Shown: one piece after another, positions 46,051-58,079 of the stretch
How positions within the stretch are numbered: position 1 is the first letter of the stretch
Layout of the letters: the number at the start of each line of letters is the position of its first letter
Made by a program: the position numbers and the translations under genes
Notes under the pieces: model-generated
Database searches by the model: none
What the model was told of the DNA's origin: nothing
The model's input: the letters and a program-made list of their open reading frames with translations, nothing else
Source of the DNA: Benincasa hispida
Taxonomy: Eukaryota > Streptophyta > Magnoliopsida > Cucurbitales > Cucurbitaceae
Assembly (NCBI RefSeq): GCF_009727055.1
Contig: NC_052359.1
Coordinates: forward strand, 25,947,052 to 26,011,051
Reading direction: 5' to 3'
DNA: 64,000 nucleotides

Positions 46051-48004
46051 TGTTGACTTATTTTGATATCTTTAAACATAAACTTGTTGACTTGAAATTG
46101 GTGAATGTAATGTGCATGCATGATGATGTGCTACACGCCCATGTTGCCATAAACTTGTAACGCAAAATGTAATCTTATGCTGTGTTGTTGCTCATGCATA
46201 CTTTATGTGATACTACTTCTAGATGTATGCATTATTACTGAAATGCTTGTAGTATGCTATGCGTTGTCACAAGTTTCCTTGCGCTGAAACCAAGTATAAT
46301 TCAAACACAAGTTTCTCAGAGTAATCCGAGGTCGAACACAGGGATTGTTGTCATTAGTGTGTTACATTTGTGATATACGCAATCGGTGTTTTTACAATTA
46401 ATAAAGGGTGTGTTTGTACAGGAAAGTAAATTGCGGTAAAGTAAAATTGTGCAAATAAACTAAAGTTACGGTAATAAAATAAATTGCGATAAAAATAAAC
46501 CTAAGCTAACGTGATGCAAGATACAAGATACATGATATACATGATGCTGAGTTCGAATGCAAGATACAAGATACATGATATACATGATGCAGAGTTCGAG
46601 ACTGACTGTGAAGTTTATACAAAGGATCGTGGTCTGTGATGGAAAGGCTTTATGGATGAATAAGAAGGAGAAAGAATAATTAGTATAAACGTCAAATGTT
46701 TGTTAATTGCGTTAAAGATATAACTAAGGTTCCGCTTTCCCTTAGCGTACACCTCTCGTTGATCGACCACGTTCCCATATCTCTATGGTGAAACAGGGAT
46801 GCACGTGGTGAACGTAAGGTTGCTTCCATCTCTTGAAGTACTTCTCGCTTTAGTGAACGCATTCTTCCAACCCTCTCTTGATAGGCGAAGATGTCGTCTA
46901 GCATGCCTTGACTAAACATAATTATTTCCTTAACCCAATTAATTCATTTGCTCAATTATTGCTAATTATCCAAGGGATTAAGAAAACATCGTGGAGAAAG
47001 TGAAATATGGATGAACGGAAATAGGCAAAGAGATGGAGATGGAAATGATCATAAACATTTAATTATAGAATTAAGCGTCTGATACATGGTGTGAATGATA
47101 GACTAAGAAGATGAATACAATTGATGATAAAGAGATAGAAACAAATACAAAAGAGTGTCAATGTCTTGACACAGATTTGGACGGTGGTTTTGCTTGCCGG
47201 CGTGTGGAGTGGATGAACAGAGGAACTTCCCTCTCAGCTTGCTCGTCTGGTAGAAGTGACCTTTGTACATAGCCTTAACGGTAGGGATTAGAAGGATTTT
47301 TGCCCGGAGACTCACCTCTCGGCCATGTCTCTTAATTCTTCCTAGATCTACTCTGATTAGTCGCTCAACCAGTCTCTCTCTTAGATCAGTATATACACTT
47401 TTTTCTATATTCAAGCATCCTTTTTTCAATGAAATGGCCGGAGCTATTTATAGGCTCAGCTTTGACTCTTTGCATTGTGATCCGCACTTTATTGTTAAGG
47501 CAGTCCCGAAAATGGTGGAGTGAATATTCCTTCTGTTACGCAATAAATCCGGTCAGAAATGCACAAAGGTCAGTTGTACACGTGTCAGAATCCTCCGCAA
47601 TTGCGTTGCTCTTTACATCTTCAATTGTTTCCCCGCATCCGGTATTGTTTTTTATTACCGCATGCGGTTGAAGTTACGTTGATCGCAAAGCACTTGATCG
47701 ATTGTCGCATGCACCGTCATTGCGTTGATCATCTATTCATTTTTGAATGACGGGCACAATACAATGTAGATGCGTTGTTCTTTTCATCTTGAGCCATGAA
47801 CGCCATCGGTGACTTGATTTCCTGCAAAACAAACTTGAAATATTCTTTTCTACCATCGCAATGATGTCAATGGGTGTATTGACGACAATTTATAATTCTC
47901 GCATTTCTTAGCTAATTTCTATACAATTGACCCAACTTTCCTTTCTTTTGGCCGCAATATCTAAATAAAACAGTATAAATAACTTGTATTTCTACAAGTT
48001 ATCA
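46051..48004 (-). repeat. Solo LTR, family D (copy D1)
   Basis: Perfect GTAGC duplication (46046-46050, 48005-48009), length 1954. Minus-strand start TGATAACTTGTAGAAATAC with a GAAA-loop hairpin (47979-48004). TATA box is the complement of TATTTATA at about 47445-47452. TCCCTGTGTTCGACCTCGG is the complement of about 46326-46344. A short near-duplicate of about 50 bases (GATACAAGATACATGATATA) lies at 46520-46600. Confidence 0.88.
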
Positions 48005-48399
48005 GTAGCTTGGATAAAGTTGAGAACTAGTGTTTGGGTTAATTTGAAATGTTCAAATTGGCAAGAGGAAGTTTAATTATATATGATATAATTTGACTGG
48101 TTAATTATATATGATATAATTGACTAAATGTATGAGATACATTATTTTGGAGGAAATTAGATATAAATATGATTTATATCAAGAAGAGGAGAAAATACTA
48201 TAGTAGATATATGATATCAAACTATATGATATAAATATAATATGATTATATTTATTAATTAAATTAATTGATTAATTATTTGATAATTAACCGATTAATC
48301 CACGTTCAGACGTGGGAAGTGAGGCTGCGATGGTTATGGTAACTGGCAGGTTAAAACAATGAAAATCGTTTTCATTTTGAAAAAATTCATGCATTCGTA

Positions 48400-48600
48400 T
48401 TATCACACGCCCAAAACAATCAGTGAAAGCGATCATGAGAGCCTATACGATAGAAGCTCGTCCGTCTAAACGATTGTTTGCCTCACGTTTTCTCTAAACG
48501 ATCGTATACGTTTTTCCTAAATGATCGTTCAGTTTTTCCTACACGATCGTGTAGCTCTAGTATATGATAAGCATTTCCGCTTATCGTCTACACGACGCGT
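48400..48600 (+). repeat. ACGATCG word array in B LTR3
   Basis: Repeated TAAACGATCG, CTAAATGATCG, TACACGATCGTG and CTACACGACGCG words, the counterpart of the arrays at 28380 and 30370. Confidence 0.68.
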
Positions 48601-48945
48601 TCTCCTCCATCCTCTACCAAACTCACCAAAGCCCACTCTTTAGATTTTTTATGCGGAGGATACCCGAGTTTCTCTTGTGGTGGTGTCGTCCCCGCTGCAC
48701 TGTTCGTGTACGTTCTGATCGTGTCGTTGTAGTCGACCTACTCGCCAGGTGTTGGTACATTTGTGGGAGGTTTTCCACTGCTTAGGTTTAGACGTTCGAA
48801 GAGTATCTTCATCTATTATGAACCCTTTCCTTATTAATTATTGTGTTCTGAGCATGCCGATAATTAGGTTTATATGCATAACTGTATGTGTTGAATGTAT
48901 GTCGTTTGTGTTTCGGTCACTTTGAAATCGGAGCGATCTAAACCC

Positions 48946-49066
48946 AAACGTGGAAAGGTGAATTAGATAGATTTGATGCATGCATGCAGGTTAAGGACAG
49001 TCCATTAAAGTGTTTAAATGTGACTACTTGAACTTGTTTATATTTCATAAACAAACGCTGTTTACG
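48946..49066 (+). other. Fragment of B leader joined to LTR3
   Basis: GAAAGGTGAATTAGATAG through CTACTTGAACTTG matches the B leader at 34060-34178. The counterpart of about 32520-34060 is deleted between LTR3 and this fragment. Confidence 0.75.
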
Positions 49067-49845
49067 AACATACTAGTGATGGACGCGATGGATGCGGCAG
49101 TGCAATATTATGTGTTGGTGATGTGCTATGCGTTAGTGATGTGTTATGCGTTGATGATGTGTTATGCATTGGTGATGTGCTATGCGATGGTGATGAGCTT
49201 TGCGTTGGACATCCAAGGGCATGTGGGTGCATAGAACAAGCTACTAGTATGCCGTTGAAGGAGTGTTGGTCATTATCCTAGTTAAACGCAAATGAAGTTG
49301 GATGAATGGATATAAAAAATGAATGCATATGAAGGATGAACGCATTCAAGGACGTCATCCAGACATGTGGCTTGTTAGGAAGAAACCTTAGGCCTTAAGC
49401 AAATAAGGTGGGTGCATAAGAAGACATGAAAATTTGAGGGCTATGCATTGGTAAAAGGGGAGCAAGACACCTCGGGTTGCGCTAATGCAAGATTGCGTTG
49501 ATATTGTGGTGAAGAGACACTTAGTCATGCGGCCAAGTAGGAGGTGTCGACCTTAGAGCAATCTTGGATGCATATAAATAGGGCCAAGGACTTCAGATGA
49601 GAACTCAAATTCTCTTCAAAGGACATAAAGAAGAGTTTATTGGGAGGAGACTATGCATTGATAGTAAGACCATGTGTTGGTCAAGAGGTTCCAAGAGGGA
49701 AGATGCTATCGGACAAAAGGACAAGAAGTAGCATCAACTTGGGACGAGAAGTTCTCCCAGAATACTCGTGCGTTTGATGTGATTCGAAATCCATCTAAAA
49801 GCTACGAGAGTCTAACTTTCAAGGTAGGGCTGCCGGAGAAGAATC
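49067..49845 (+). repeat. Chromovirus LTR fragment, plus strand
   Basis: From about 49520 it matches in inverse orientation the LTR at 40430-40780: AAGTAGGAGGTGTC, a TATAAATAG promoter near 49579, GCATTGATAGTAAGACCATG, GTTCCAAGAGG and AGTTCTCCCAGAATACTCG occur in the same order. The 18-bp minisatellite lies in its left part. Both ends are truncations: B leader on the left, Athila RT on the right. Confidence 0.68.
49123..49212 (+). repeat. 18-bp minisatellite, five units
   Basis: Five consecutive 18-base units of type GTGYTATGCGTTRGTGAT with one to four changes each. Because 18 is a multiple of three the array gives an open frame with a repeated VMCYAL peptide. This frame is a by-product of the repeat, not a supported gene. 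Confidence 0.85.
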
Positions 49846-50479
49846 ACCAAGTGTACTGTATGCATAGCATTCGCAACGATCGAACATTAGCGCAGACTCA
49901 ACCCTGCGATGAAAGAGGTCATTAAAAAGGAGATCATTAAATGGATAGATGCGGGCATTATTTATCCTATAGCAGAGACCCATGCCCCGTGCAATGTGTG
50001 CCAAAAAAGGGTGGCATGACGGTAGTCCCGAATGAAAATAATGAGCAAATACCGCAAAGGACCGTCACTGGGTAGCGCATTTGCATGGACTATGACAAAC
50101 TGAATGCGGTCACAAAGAAAGATCATTTCTCCCTACCGTTCATTGATCAAATGCTAGACCGTCTAGTTGGAAATGACTTTTACTGATTTCTGGATGGCTA
50201 TGCCGGGTATAACGAAATTATGATAGCTCTAGAAGACCAAGACAAGACCACATTCACCTGCCCATATGGGACCTTTCCTTTTCACCGCATGCCATTCGGC
50301 CTTAGCAATGCCCCAAGCACGTTCCAAAGGTGCATGATGGCCGTCTTTTCATACTATCTTAAGGACTTTGTTGAAATATTTATGGACGACTTCTCTGTCT
50401 ATAGGCACACTTATGAAGTCTACCTAGCCAACCTGGAGAAGATACTGAACAGATGCGAAGAGATGAATCTGGTGCTTAA
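49846..50479 (+). pseudogene. Athila-like reverse transcriptase, first part
   Basis: Ty3/gypsy RT in broken frames: CMHSIRN, NPAMKEVIKKEIIKW, DAGIIYPIAETHAP, then the palm LPFIDQMLDRL, FLDGYAGYNEI, KTTFTCPYGTFPFHRMPFG and the catalytic FMDDFSVY (about 50379-50402). NAPSTFQRCMMAVFS is typical of the Athila lineage. A TGA replaces a conserved cysteine codon just before FLDGY (about 50183), and frames shift near 49900 and 50040. The gene is cut after MNLVLN by the D2 solo LTR and continues at 52511. Its start is replaced by a chromovirus LTR fragment. Confidence 0.87.
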
Positions 50480-52505
50480 TGATACACTTGGTGTGGAGAT
50501 GTGTACTGTGCATGCATGATAATATGCTACAAGCTCATATTGCCATAAACTTGTAACGCTATTTTTATATCTTATAGCATATGAACAAATATGAATATGA
50601 ATGAATGAACAAGTATATGCGTTAAAAACATAAACTTGGTGACAAAGATGGAATGTTATACTGTGTTATTGCTCATGCACACTTTATGCGATACTACTTC
50701 TAAATATGTGTTGTTAACTATATGCTTGTAGTATGCTATAGAGTAATGCATGTCACAAGTTTCCTTGCGTTGAAACCAAGTATAATTCCAACGCAAGTTT
50801 CTCAGAATAATCCGAGGTTGAACACAGGGATTGCTTTCGTTAATGTGTTACTTTTGTGATACATGCGACCGGTTTTACAATTAATAAAAGATTTGGTTTG
50901 TACATAAATGTAAATTGCGATAAACATAAATTGCGTTGATAAAATAAAAGTGCGTTAAGAAGGTAAATCCTAAACTAACATGATACAAGATACAAGATAC
51001 ATGATACATGATACTGAGTTCGAGATTGACTGTGAAGTTTATACAAAGGATAGTGGTATGCGATGGAAAGCCTTTATGGATGAATCAGAAATAGGAAGAA
51101 TAAGTAGTAAAAACATCACAATGTTGTTAATTTCGTTAAAGATATAACTAAGGTTACGCTTTCCCTTGGCGTACACCTCTCGGTGATCGGCTGCGTTCCC
51201 ATATCTCTATGGTGAAATAGGGATGAACGTGATGAACGCAAGGTTGCTTCCATCTCTTGAAGTACTTCTCACTTTAGTTTTAATGCATTCTTCCAACCCT
51301 CTTTCGATAGGCGGAATAACATCTTCACTTCTGCTCTTATAGATGAAGATGCCATCTAACATGCTTTAGCTAAACACAATTATTTTCTTAACACATATTA
51401 ATTTACTTGCTTAATTCTTACTAATTACCCAGGGAATTAAGAAAACATCATGGATAAAGTGAATCATGGATGAATGGAAATAGACAGAGAGATGATAATG
51501 GAAATGATCATAACAATTAATACTTTTAAGCATATGATACATGGTGTGAATGATAGAGTAAAGAAGATGAGTACAAGTGATGAAAAAGAGATAGAAACAA
51601 ATACAGAAGAGTGTCAACGTCTTGACATAGATCTACACGGAGGTTTTGCTTACCAGCTTGTGGAATGGATGAAGAGGAGAGCTTCCCTCTCAGGCTTGTT
51701 CTTCTGGTAGAAATGACCATCGTACAGAGCTTCGACGGTGGGGATTGAAAGGATTCTTTGCCCGGAGACTCACCTCTCGGCCTTGTCTCTTGATTCTTCC
51801 CGGATCATCTTTGGAAATCGCTTTAGACCAGTCTCTCTCTCAGATCAGCATACACGTTTCTGTGTATTCCAATACTCAAGTATCAAGTCTTAAGTATTCC
51901 TCTATTCTTGTATCCTATATATCATTCAATGGTATTGCAGAAGCTATTTATAGGCGAAGCTTTGACTCTTTGCATTGTGGTCCCAACTTTATTGTTAAGG
52001 CAGTTCCTAAAATGGTGGAGTCAATATTCCTTCTCTTATGCAATCAATCCCGTCAGAAATGCACAACTGATAGTTGTACATGCGTCTGAATCCTCCGGAA
52101 TTGCGTTGCTCTTTTACATCTTCGATCTATCTCCACATGCGGTGTTGTTTTTTATTACTGCATGCGGTTGAATTTGCGTTGAATGCTAAGCTCTTGATCG
52201 ATTGTCACATGCATCGTTATTGCGTTGATCGTCTCTCCATTCTCGATTGATGGGCGCAATGCGACGTAGATATGTTGTTCATTTTATCTTTGAGCCATGA
52301 ACGCATGCGGTGACTTGATTTTCTGCAAAACAGAACTGAAACATTCTCTTCTACCATCGCAATGGTGTTAGTGGGTGTATTGACGACAATTTATAGTTCT
52401 CGCATTTCTTAGCCAATTTTCATACCATCGGTGCAACTTTTCTTCCTTTTAGTCGTAATATCTAAATAAAACAGTATAAATAACTTGTATTTGTACAAGT
52501 TATCA
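50480..52505 (-). repeat. Solo LTR, family D (copy D2)
   Basis: Perfect CTTAA duplication (50475-50479, 52506-52510) inside the Athila-like RT, length 2026. Minus-strand start TGATAACTTGTACAAATAC (hairpin with CAAA loop). Minus TATA box is the complement of about 51945-51952. TCCCTGTGTTCAACCTCGG is the complement of about 50812-50830. Same orientation as D1, D3 and D4. Confidence 0.9.
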
Positions 52506-53220
52506 CTTAACTGGGAAAAATGCCATTTTATGGCAAAGAAGGGCATCGTGTTGAGGCACAAGGTTTCCTGAGATGGGTTGGAGGTGGATAATGCAAAAAT
52601 AGAAGCAATTGAAAAACTTTCACCTCCAACAAGCGTGAAGGTTGTACGAATTTTCTTGAGGCATGCTGGATTCTACAGACGCTTTGTCAAAGACTTTTCG
52701 AAAATAGCACGACCACTGAGTGCGTTGTTGGAGGCTAAAAGAAAATTTTATTTTGACGACAATTGTCTTAACGCATTCAGAGTTTTGAAGAATGCGCTGA
52801 TTACCGCACCCATGTTAATTGCACCAGATTGGACACTTCCTTTTGAATTATTGTGCGATGCAAGCGAGTATGCGATGGGAGCAGCTTTGGCACAAAAGAG
52901 AAAAACAATCTTACATCCCATCGCATATACGAGTAAGACATTAAATCCTGCTCAGACCAATTACACCACCACAGAGAAAGAGCTTATTGCAGTAATTTTT
53001 GCATTGGAAAAATTTAGAGCATATCTATTGGGAACAAAGGTGCTCATCCATACTGACATTCGGCAATAAAGTACTTAATGACAAAGAAGGACACAAAGTC
53101 GAAGTTGATCAGATGGGTTCTCCTCCTTCAAGAATTTGACATAGAAATAATTGATCGAAAGGGAACAGAGAACCAAGTTGCGTATCACTTGTCTAGACTG
53201 GAAAACCCTGAGGTTGACCG
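52506..53220 (+). pseudogene. Athila-like RT end and RNase H
   Basis: Resumes with LTGKNAILWQ-like wording in broken frame, then from 52578 an open stretch EVDNAKIEAIEKLSPPTS, GFYRRFVKDFSKIARPLSAL (RT connection). RNase H follows: CDASEYAMGAALAQ, SKTLNPAQTNYTTTEKELIA and HTD. A stop near 52571 and a small frame break at 53067-53080 interrupt it. In VAYHLSRLE (about 53185) the usual VADHLSRL aspartate is replaced by tyrosine, so a catalytic RNase H acid is lost. Confidence 0.87.
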
Positions 53221-53640
53221 CAATGAGTTAGAGGTGAGTGTGGTGTTTCCAGATAAGCAGTTGTTCCAGATTAAAGAATTATCGTGGTATGCTGACATAG
53301 TAAACTATCTGGTTTGCGGGCAATTTCCTGAAGATTATACCTACCACCAACAGAGGGAGCTCAAACATGAATGCGGATATTATTACTGGGATGAGCCGAC
53401 AGATTCTGCGACTATGCATACCAAATGCTACTCAACAACACATATTATCACAATGCCATGAATCACCATATGGTGGGCACTTTGGTGGACAACGCACTAC
53501 AGCCAAAGTTTTATAAAGTGGATTCTTTTGGCCAACATTGTTTAAGGATGCAGCTGACTATGCCAAGAAGTGTGATCGGTGCCAACGCATAGGTAACATT
53601 TCATGGAAACATGCAATGCTCATGAACATCATCTTGAAAC
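53221..53640 (+). pseudogene. Athila-like integrase zinc-binding region, truncated
   Basis: [20 protein letters not shown] and [11 protein letters not shown] precede the HHCC region, which is frame-broken near 53450. [18 protein letters not shown] supplies the histidines and CDRCQRIGNIS the cysteines. A stop lies in the middle (about 53513). The integrase catalytic core is absent: at about 53640 the sequence changes to minus-strand chromovirus gag. Confidence 0.82.
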
Positions 53641-54090
53641 ATTTTTCTATTAAGTCCAACCATACTTCCACCTCTGCGGGGTTTGCAGTGCCCTCAAAGG
53701 CCACAACACCTAGGACTCTAAGCCTCTCAATGCCATATATGTTTTATGGGTTGGCCTATACTAAACTCATGTTGGTCGCTAATCTTTGAACAGTTTTGTC
53801 AAACACTCTATCTTCTAACTAAGGATCTACCCTGGTCTGAGGAGTACTCGACCCTCCCTTGGAAGTTGCTTCCTGATTCACAGGTTCTCTAGTCTTTCTT
53901 TATTCACCCTTGAGTTTCTTTTGACCTCATGGTTATGGTTGGTAGGGTCAGTACTCCCATCTACCATCTGCTTGCTTCTTCTGCCACTTTGTCTCAGCAT
54001 CTTTACCTAATTAATAGTACACATATTACGGACTCATATCATTGGGACATGGACATATGCACGAGCTCTCTCTCATTCCCAAAACCTTAT
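53641..54090 (-). pseudogene. Chromovirus gag N-terminus and leader remnant
   Basis: On the minus strand a start codon at 54000-53998 opens MLRQSGRRSKQMVDG, an Arg/Lys-rich Gag start, with stops inside. Downstream LRVLGVVAFEGTANPAEVEV (about 53720-53660) matches the conserved F-x-G-T-x-x-P-x-E-A-x-x-W motif of chromovirus Gag. It is cut at 53640 by the Athila-like integrase remnant. The reading frame needs shifts, so this is a degraded copy. Its orientation agrees with the flanking primer site and LTR. Confidence 0.6.
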
Positions 54091-54103
54091 GCTCTTATAC
54101 TAA
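54091..54103 (-). promoter_or_regulatory. Degenerate Met-type primer site, minus strand
   Basis: Complement TTAGTATAAGAGC against TTGGTATCAGAGC, two mismatches, placed between the LTR end and the gag remnant as expected. Confidence 0.55.
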
Positions 54104-54499
54104 CTCGGTACACCCCCTCTAAGTTTACCCTCTTAAATCATAATGGGATGTGATGGCAGCAGTTACCGCCCAACTTACCAATAAAACCTACTTAAAACCT
54201 CATTATGAAAATATGACTTAGCGGCACAATAATCTATGACTTTAAGCAGTAAAAGCAACTTCATCTCATAAATGACAACAAAACATATGTCCATTAGAAC
54301 AACACAAGAACAATTACATGGGTCCCAAAACAAAATCCACTAGTCTCATACTTCTTTAAAAAACATGTGTACATTAATTAAAAGCTTAACCTAAGCTTCA
54401 TCCTTCCTAGACGAGTCTTGAGTGGCAAGCAACAGTGGGTTCAACCTCGTGGAATCTGACCGCTACATGGGAAAACGGAAAACATTTGAAAATGGTGAG

Positions 54500-56545
54500 T
54501 GCTGCGCAGAAGATTGGAAGTCAATTTTACTCGACAACCAAAATCCCACAGACGCGGTATGCGATGCATGTTCCTAAGATATGCGTTGATAGTCCTGCGT
54601 TGATGGTCATGCGTTGGAACGAAAAATTTGTTAACAAATGTATGCGATGACCATTCGTCCTGCCACAAGTTTTCTTGCATTCACGCCAAGTATAACATGA
54701 ACGCAAGTTTCTCGAGTAATCGAGATCGAACATAGGGACTTGTAACTATATGTTTGCGGTGATGTGCATGCGACAATTTAAATAAAAGAATGGAGGGGAT
54801 ATTGCTAAGTTAATCCTACTCCTACTCCTATCTAACAGACAATGCAATGAGAATATGCATGAAAGGTAGAGATGCGACAGACCTTGACATGAAAATAAAT
54901 GTATGGGAAAATAGATAAAATGCAGAGATGATTTCATTGCAAAACTTAAGAGTGATCGCAAGGGCAACCCTAGTCAACGCAATCCATGCAATCATGCTAC
55001 ACACATGTGAACCTAACTTTAGGACGTATCCAGTGTATCTGCGACATTGCCGAGAAGCCTATGCCTGCCTAGACCTCCATAACCCACTCACTAGCTCTCA
55101 TCGCATGAGCGTGCTGCCACATAACCCCTTATCCTACTACCTGGACACATGCAAATCCAGTCTGTAGGGTGCATACGCTGTGTGAAGCAAATAGAGCATA
55201 TCTCTAAGAACCCCATTCTTGCCTATGCGTTCCAATCTGCTCTCTCGAGTCTTAGATTTGGGTTTCAGACTATCTCTCAAGTATGCCTAAATGTGAATGA
55301 TGCGCTCATAGAACAAGATAATCGCATGAACTTGGCTGACCTAAGCTTATTCCTATCTCTAGTGAACAACGCAAACATTGCTTAATGCAACCAACCACTT
55401 ACCCTCCCGAGCAGTTGGTTGTTGTTGACTTTACTCATAGACAAGCATTGTGTTAGTCTATAGACAGGCGTTGCCGCAGCTTCACACTAAGCAAATAAGG
55501 TTACTCACACACTCACGCAACGCATACTTCTCGGTAGGTTGCTACATGTTTCATATCCCTAATCCACATGACTAAGTATGCAATACCTAAGCACTCTCAC
55601 TAAGTGTTGCAATGAAAGTAAAGATGCTAAGCAAAGAAGATGGAGATGGAGTCGAAGGAACAGATAAATGCATTAAAAATAAATTGTATTAATTTCTTAA
55701 TTCCAAAATGTCATACAATACAATATGAGAGAGGAAAGGAAAAGGAAATGACCGACTGGAATCAAAGATTTGCTCCCAGCGGATGTGCATCAAGGCTGCC
55801 GGTGATGCCATGGATGGGTGGAGGAGTTGACTCTTTCAAGATCTAGCTCCGGTTGTCACTCGGAATGGATGAAGGAGGTGAAGAACTCTCAGGCATCTTC
55901 TCACGCATTTTGTCTAGATCGCGGGGAAAATCCCTGATTGAGGGATAATCTCCAGATTCCTTGAATTTCAACTCATCGACCTTTATTTATAGAGCTTGGG
56001 TCGCTAACAGCATTAATTGGGCTACTCTGAGTCTGACATTTGGTGCGTTACTCCTTTTCTGAACGTCTGCCACCAACGACATAGTAGGTGAAATGTCAAC
56101 ATCATCTTTTGGATTTTCTCGAGGTAGATGCATTGATGCGTTCATTCCACCAAATGGCCGCATTCGATTAATACCAAAACTCTACATGATGACCGCAATC
56201 GCTTGACGAGCACAACTCCCATATGATGGATGCATATGGATGATTATTGCAACATCCATGCATTGATCGACGCGTTCGGCTTTGCGATGAAGTGTTTCTC
56301 TGAATGCGATCGTCTATGCGGTGGTTCAATTTTTGCGTTTGTGTTTATTTCCTGTATTGGCTAAAAAAATAGAATATTGAACGCATAATTAACGCAAAGT
56401 AATGGGTTAGCTGAGATTCATCATGCTGATCGACGCAAACTCTTTTTCTCGAGAATTCCTATCATGATTGGCACAATTTCTGCCTAACAATCTTCATAAT
56501 TCTAAGTAAAAGGACTAAGATGGCATGTATTTCTGCATGTCATCA
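54500..56545 (-). repeat. Solo LTR, family E (copy E4)
   Basis: Perfect GTGAG duplication (54495-54499, 56546-56550), length 2046, close to the E1 LTRs. Minus-strand start TGATGACATGCAGAAATAC (GAAA loop, two stem mismatches). Minus TATA box is the complement of TATTTATA at 55984-55991. On the plus strand AAGTATAACATGAACGCAAG and TTTCTCGAGTAATCGAGA near 54690-54727 are the inverse of the E1 block near 15720-15760. Confidence 0.88.
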
Positions 56546-58079
56546 GTGAGCTAGTTGCCCGGTGAGTGATTCATAGAAGACCAATTTGTCTCATGCCTTT
56601 CATATGCATATCAAACGTGTAAACATGCTGAAAATAATCTCAAGCAACTTACGTAGTAACATGCATTAAACATAACATCATAATCGTACATATTATCAAA
56701 CCTTAGTTGGGAAGAGCGTTCGTAGCTCAAGCTCCCAACATCCATTCATGGCCATGAGACCCATACTTCGGTCCAATTATAATGACTATGGCCAGGAGAC
56801 CCATACTTCGGCCTCTCATACTGAACTACCTACGTGCACGTGAAGTATACTAAGTATCGTCAACACCTTTAGGTATTTCCTCGGATACCTTCTACACCTT
56901 TGGCATCCGACTTACTAGAACTGTACCATTCATAGAAAATATGTGTAACCTTTAGGCATAGCACTTACCTAGCTTTCACCGTAAGAGCCTTGTCACAATT
57001 CAACACGCATGCTTCGTGAAACATAAACATTTAGCTTTTACAATACTTTAGCATTCATCCTTGACATATGCTAGAATTAATAAAACTTATTTAAATAGCT
57101 TAAAACATCATGCTTAAGAAATGATGTGAAATCTTTAAAATCGTAGGTATAATATTTAGTTTCTTGGAAAATCCATAAACCATAGCGTGAAATTCATTTG
57201 TAATGCATGACCTTTTATATATAAATTTTTGAAGACATTTAGTCACTCACGAGTCTTTAGGCTTGTTTTTTCTTAGGCTTGGTAGGCTTCCCCAATGGAC
57301 ATTGCTAGTGCACATAAGAATAAGAACTCTAGTTACTACTTTGGTCTCCCTTTTGATACTACTCTTTTTAAACCAAGCTCACATTTAGCAAGAAATTTCC
57401 TGTTCATCCAAAAAATTCTAGATTCAACTTCTAATGTCAATAACTCGACAACCAGAACTCATTTTAAGAATGTTCCTTTTTAAAACATGCTCAGAATTGT
57501 GTTATCAAAGATACCTCAAAATTTCAACATAAAACTACTTGTGGTTGATCTGGGGCTTTAAATCTTTCAAAGTGGCCCTAAACCACAAACTCCCTGCTTG
57601 TTCAAAAATTCAAGGTTTAAGTTCCAAAATATGTAACTCAAACCCCATACCTTATCTTCCAAAAGTTCCTTCTACAACCTTACTTGTAATGGTGATGACT
57701 ATAACCTTAAATTTTCAACTTAAAATTCCATGTGGTTATGCCTAGATCTAAGATTCTTTGTCGAGTGCCTGGAATCATATGAAAACAAACCTTTGCCTCT
57801 TCCTTCCTTCTCCAGCCTTCTTTCTTGTGAGAACTTCCTTCTAGTGGCTCAATTGTGGAAACTATACTCACAAAGCTTTCCAACGGTACCAAAATTGCTT
57901 GATTTTCTTGAAGGAATATTACAAATCGAGCTCTTAAAGTTCCCTTTTTCATTTTATACTACCGCCCAACCTTTTTGCAAGAAATCTCCTCAAGCCACCT
58001 CACCCATAGTGGAGATTAAGGGCCCAGATTAAGCCATTTGTCTAGATAAATAAAAGAAAAGTTCAAAACTGAACTTTTC

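Larger units (their letters stand above)
45000..48945 (+). repeat. Copia family B LTR3, split by D1
   Basis: Starts TGTTGGGGTTGATGCCC and follows LTR1 and LTR2 through the GACATACAAGTGGATCATG, GACCATAAGTAACATGACC and TTGTTCATTAGAGGAATCAG blocks. After the D solo LTR (46051-48004) it continues with the AT-rich block and ACGATCG words. It breaks off near 48945, some tens of bases before the expected TTCCTCA end, and jumps into leader sequence; the LTR end and the primer site are deleted. Confidence 0.78.

Noticed and set aside
49010..49234. Open frame with VMCYAL repeats as a possible membrane or repeat protein
   Set aside because: The frame follows from an 18-bp minisatellite in a truncated chromovirus LTR and has no conserved flanks.
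57295..58032. Cluster of open frames as small host genes
   Set aside because: They lie within the F2 chromovirus LTR, overlap one another in different frames and show no domain.
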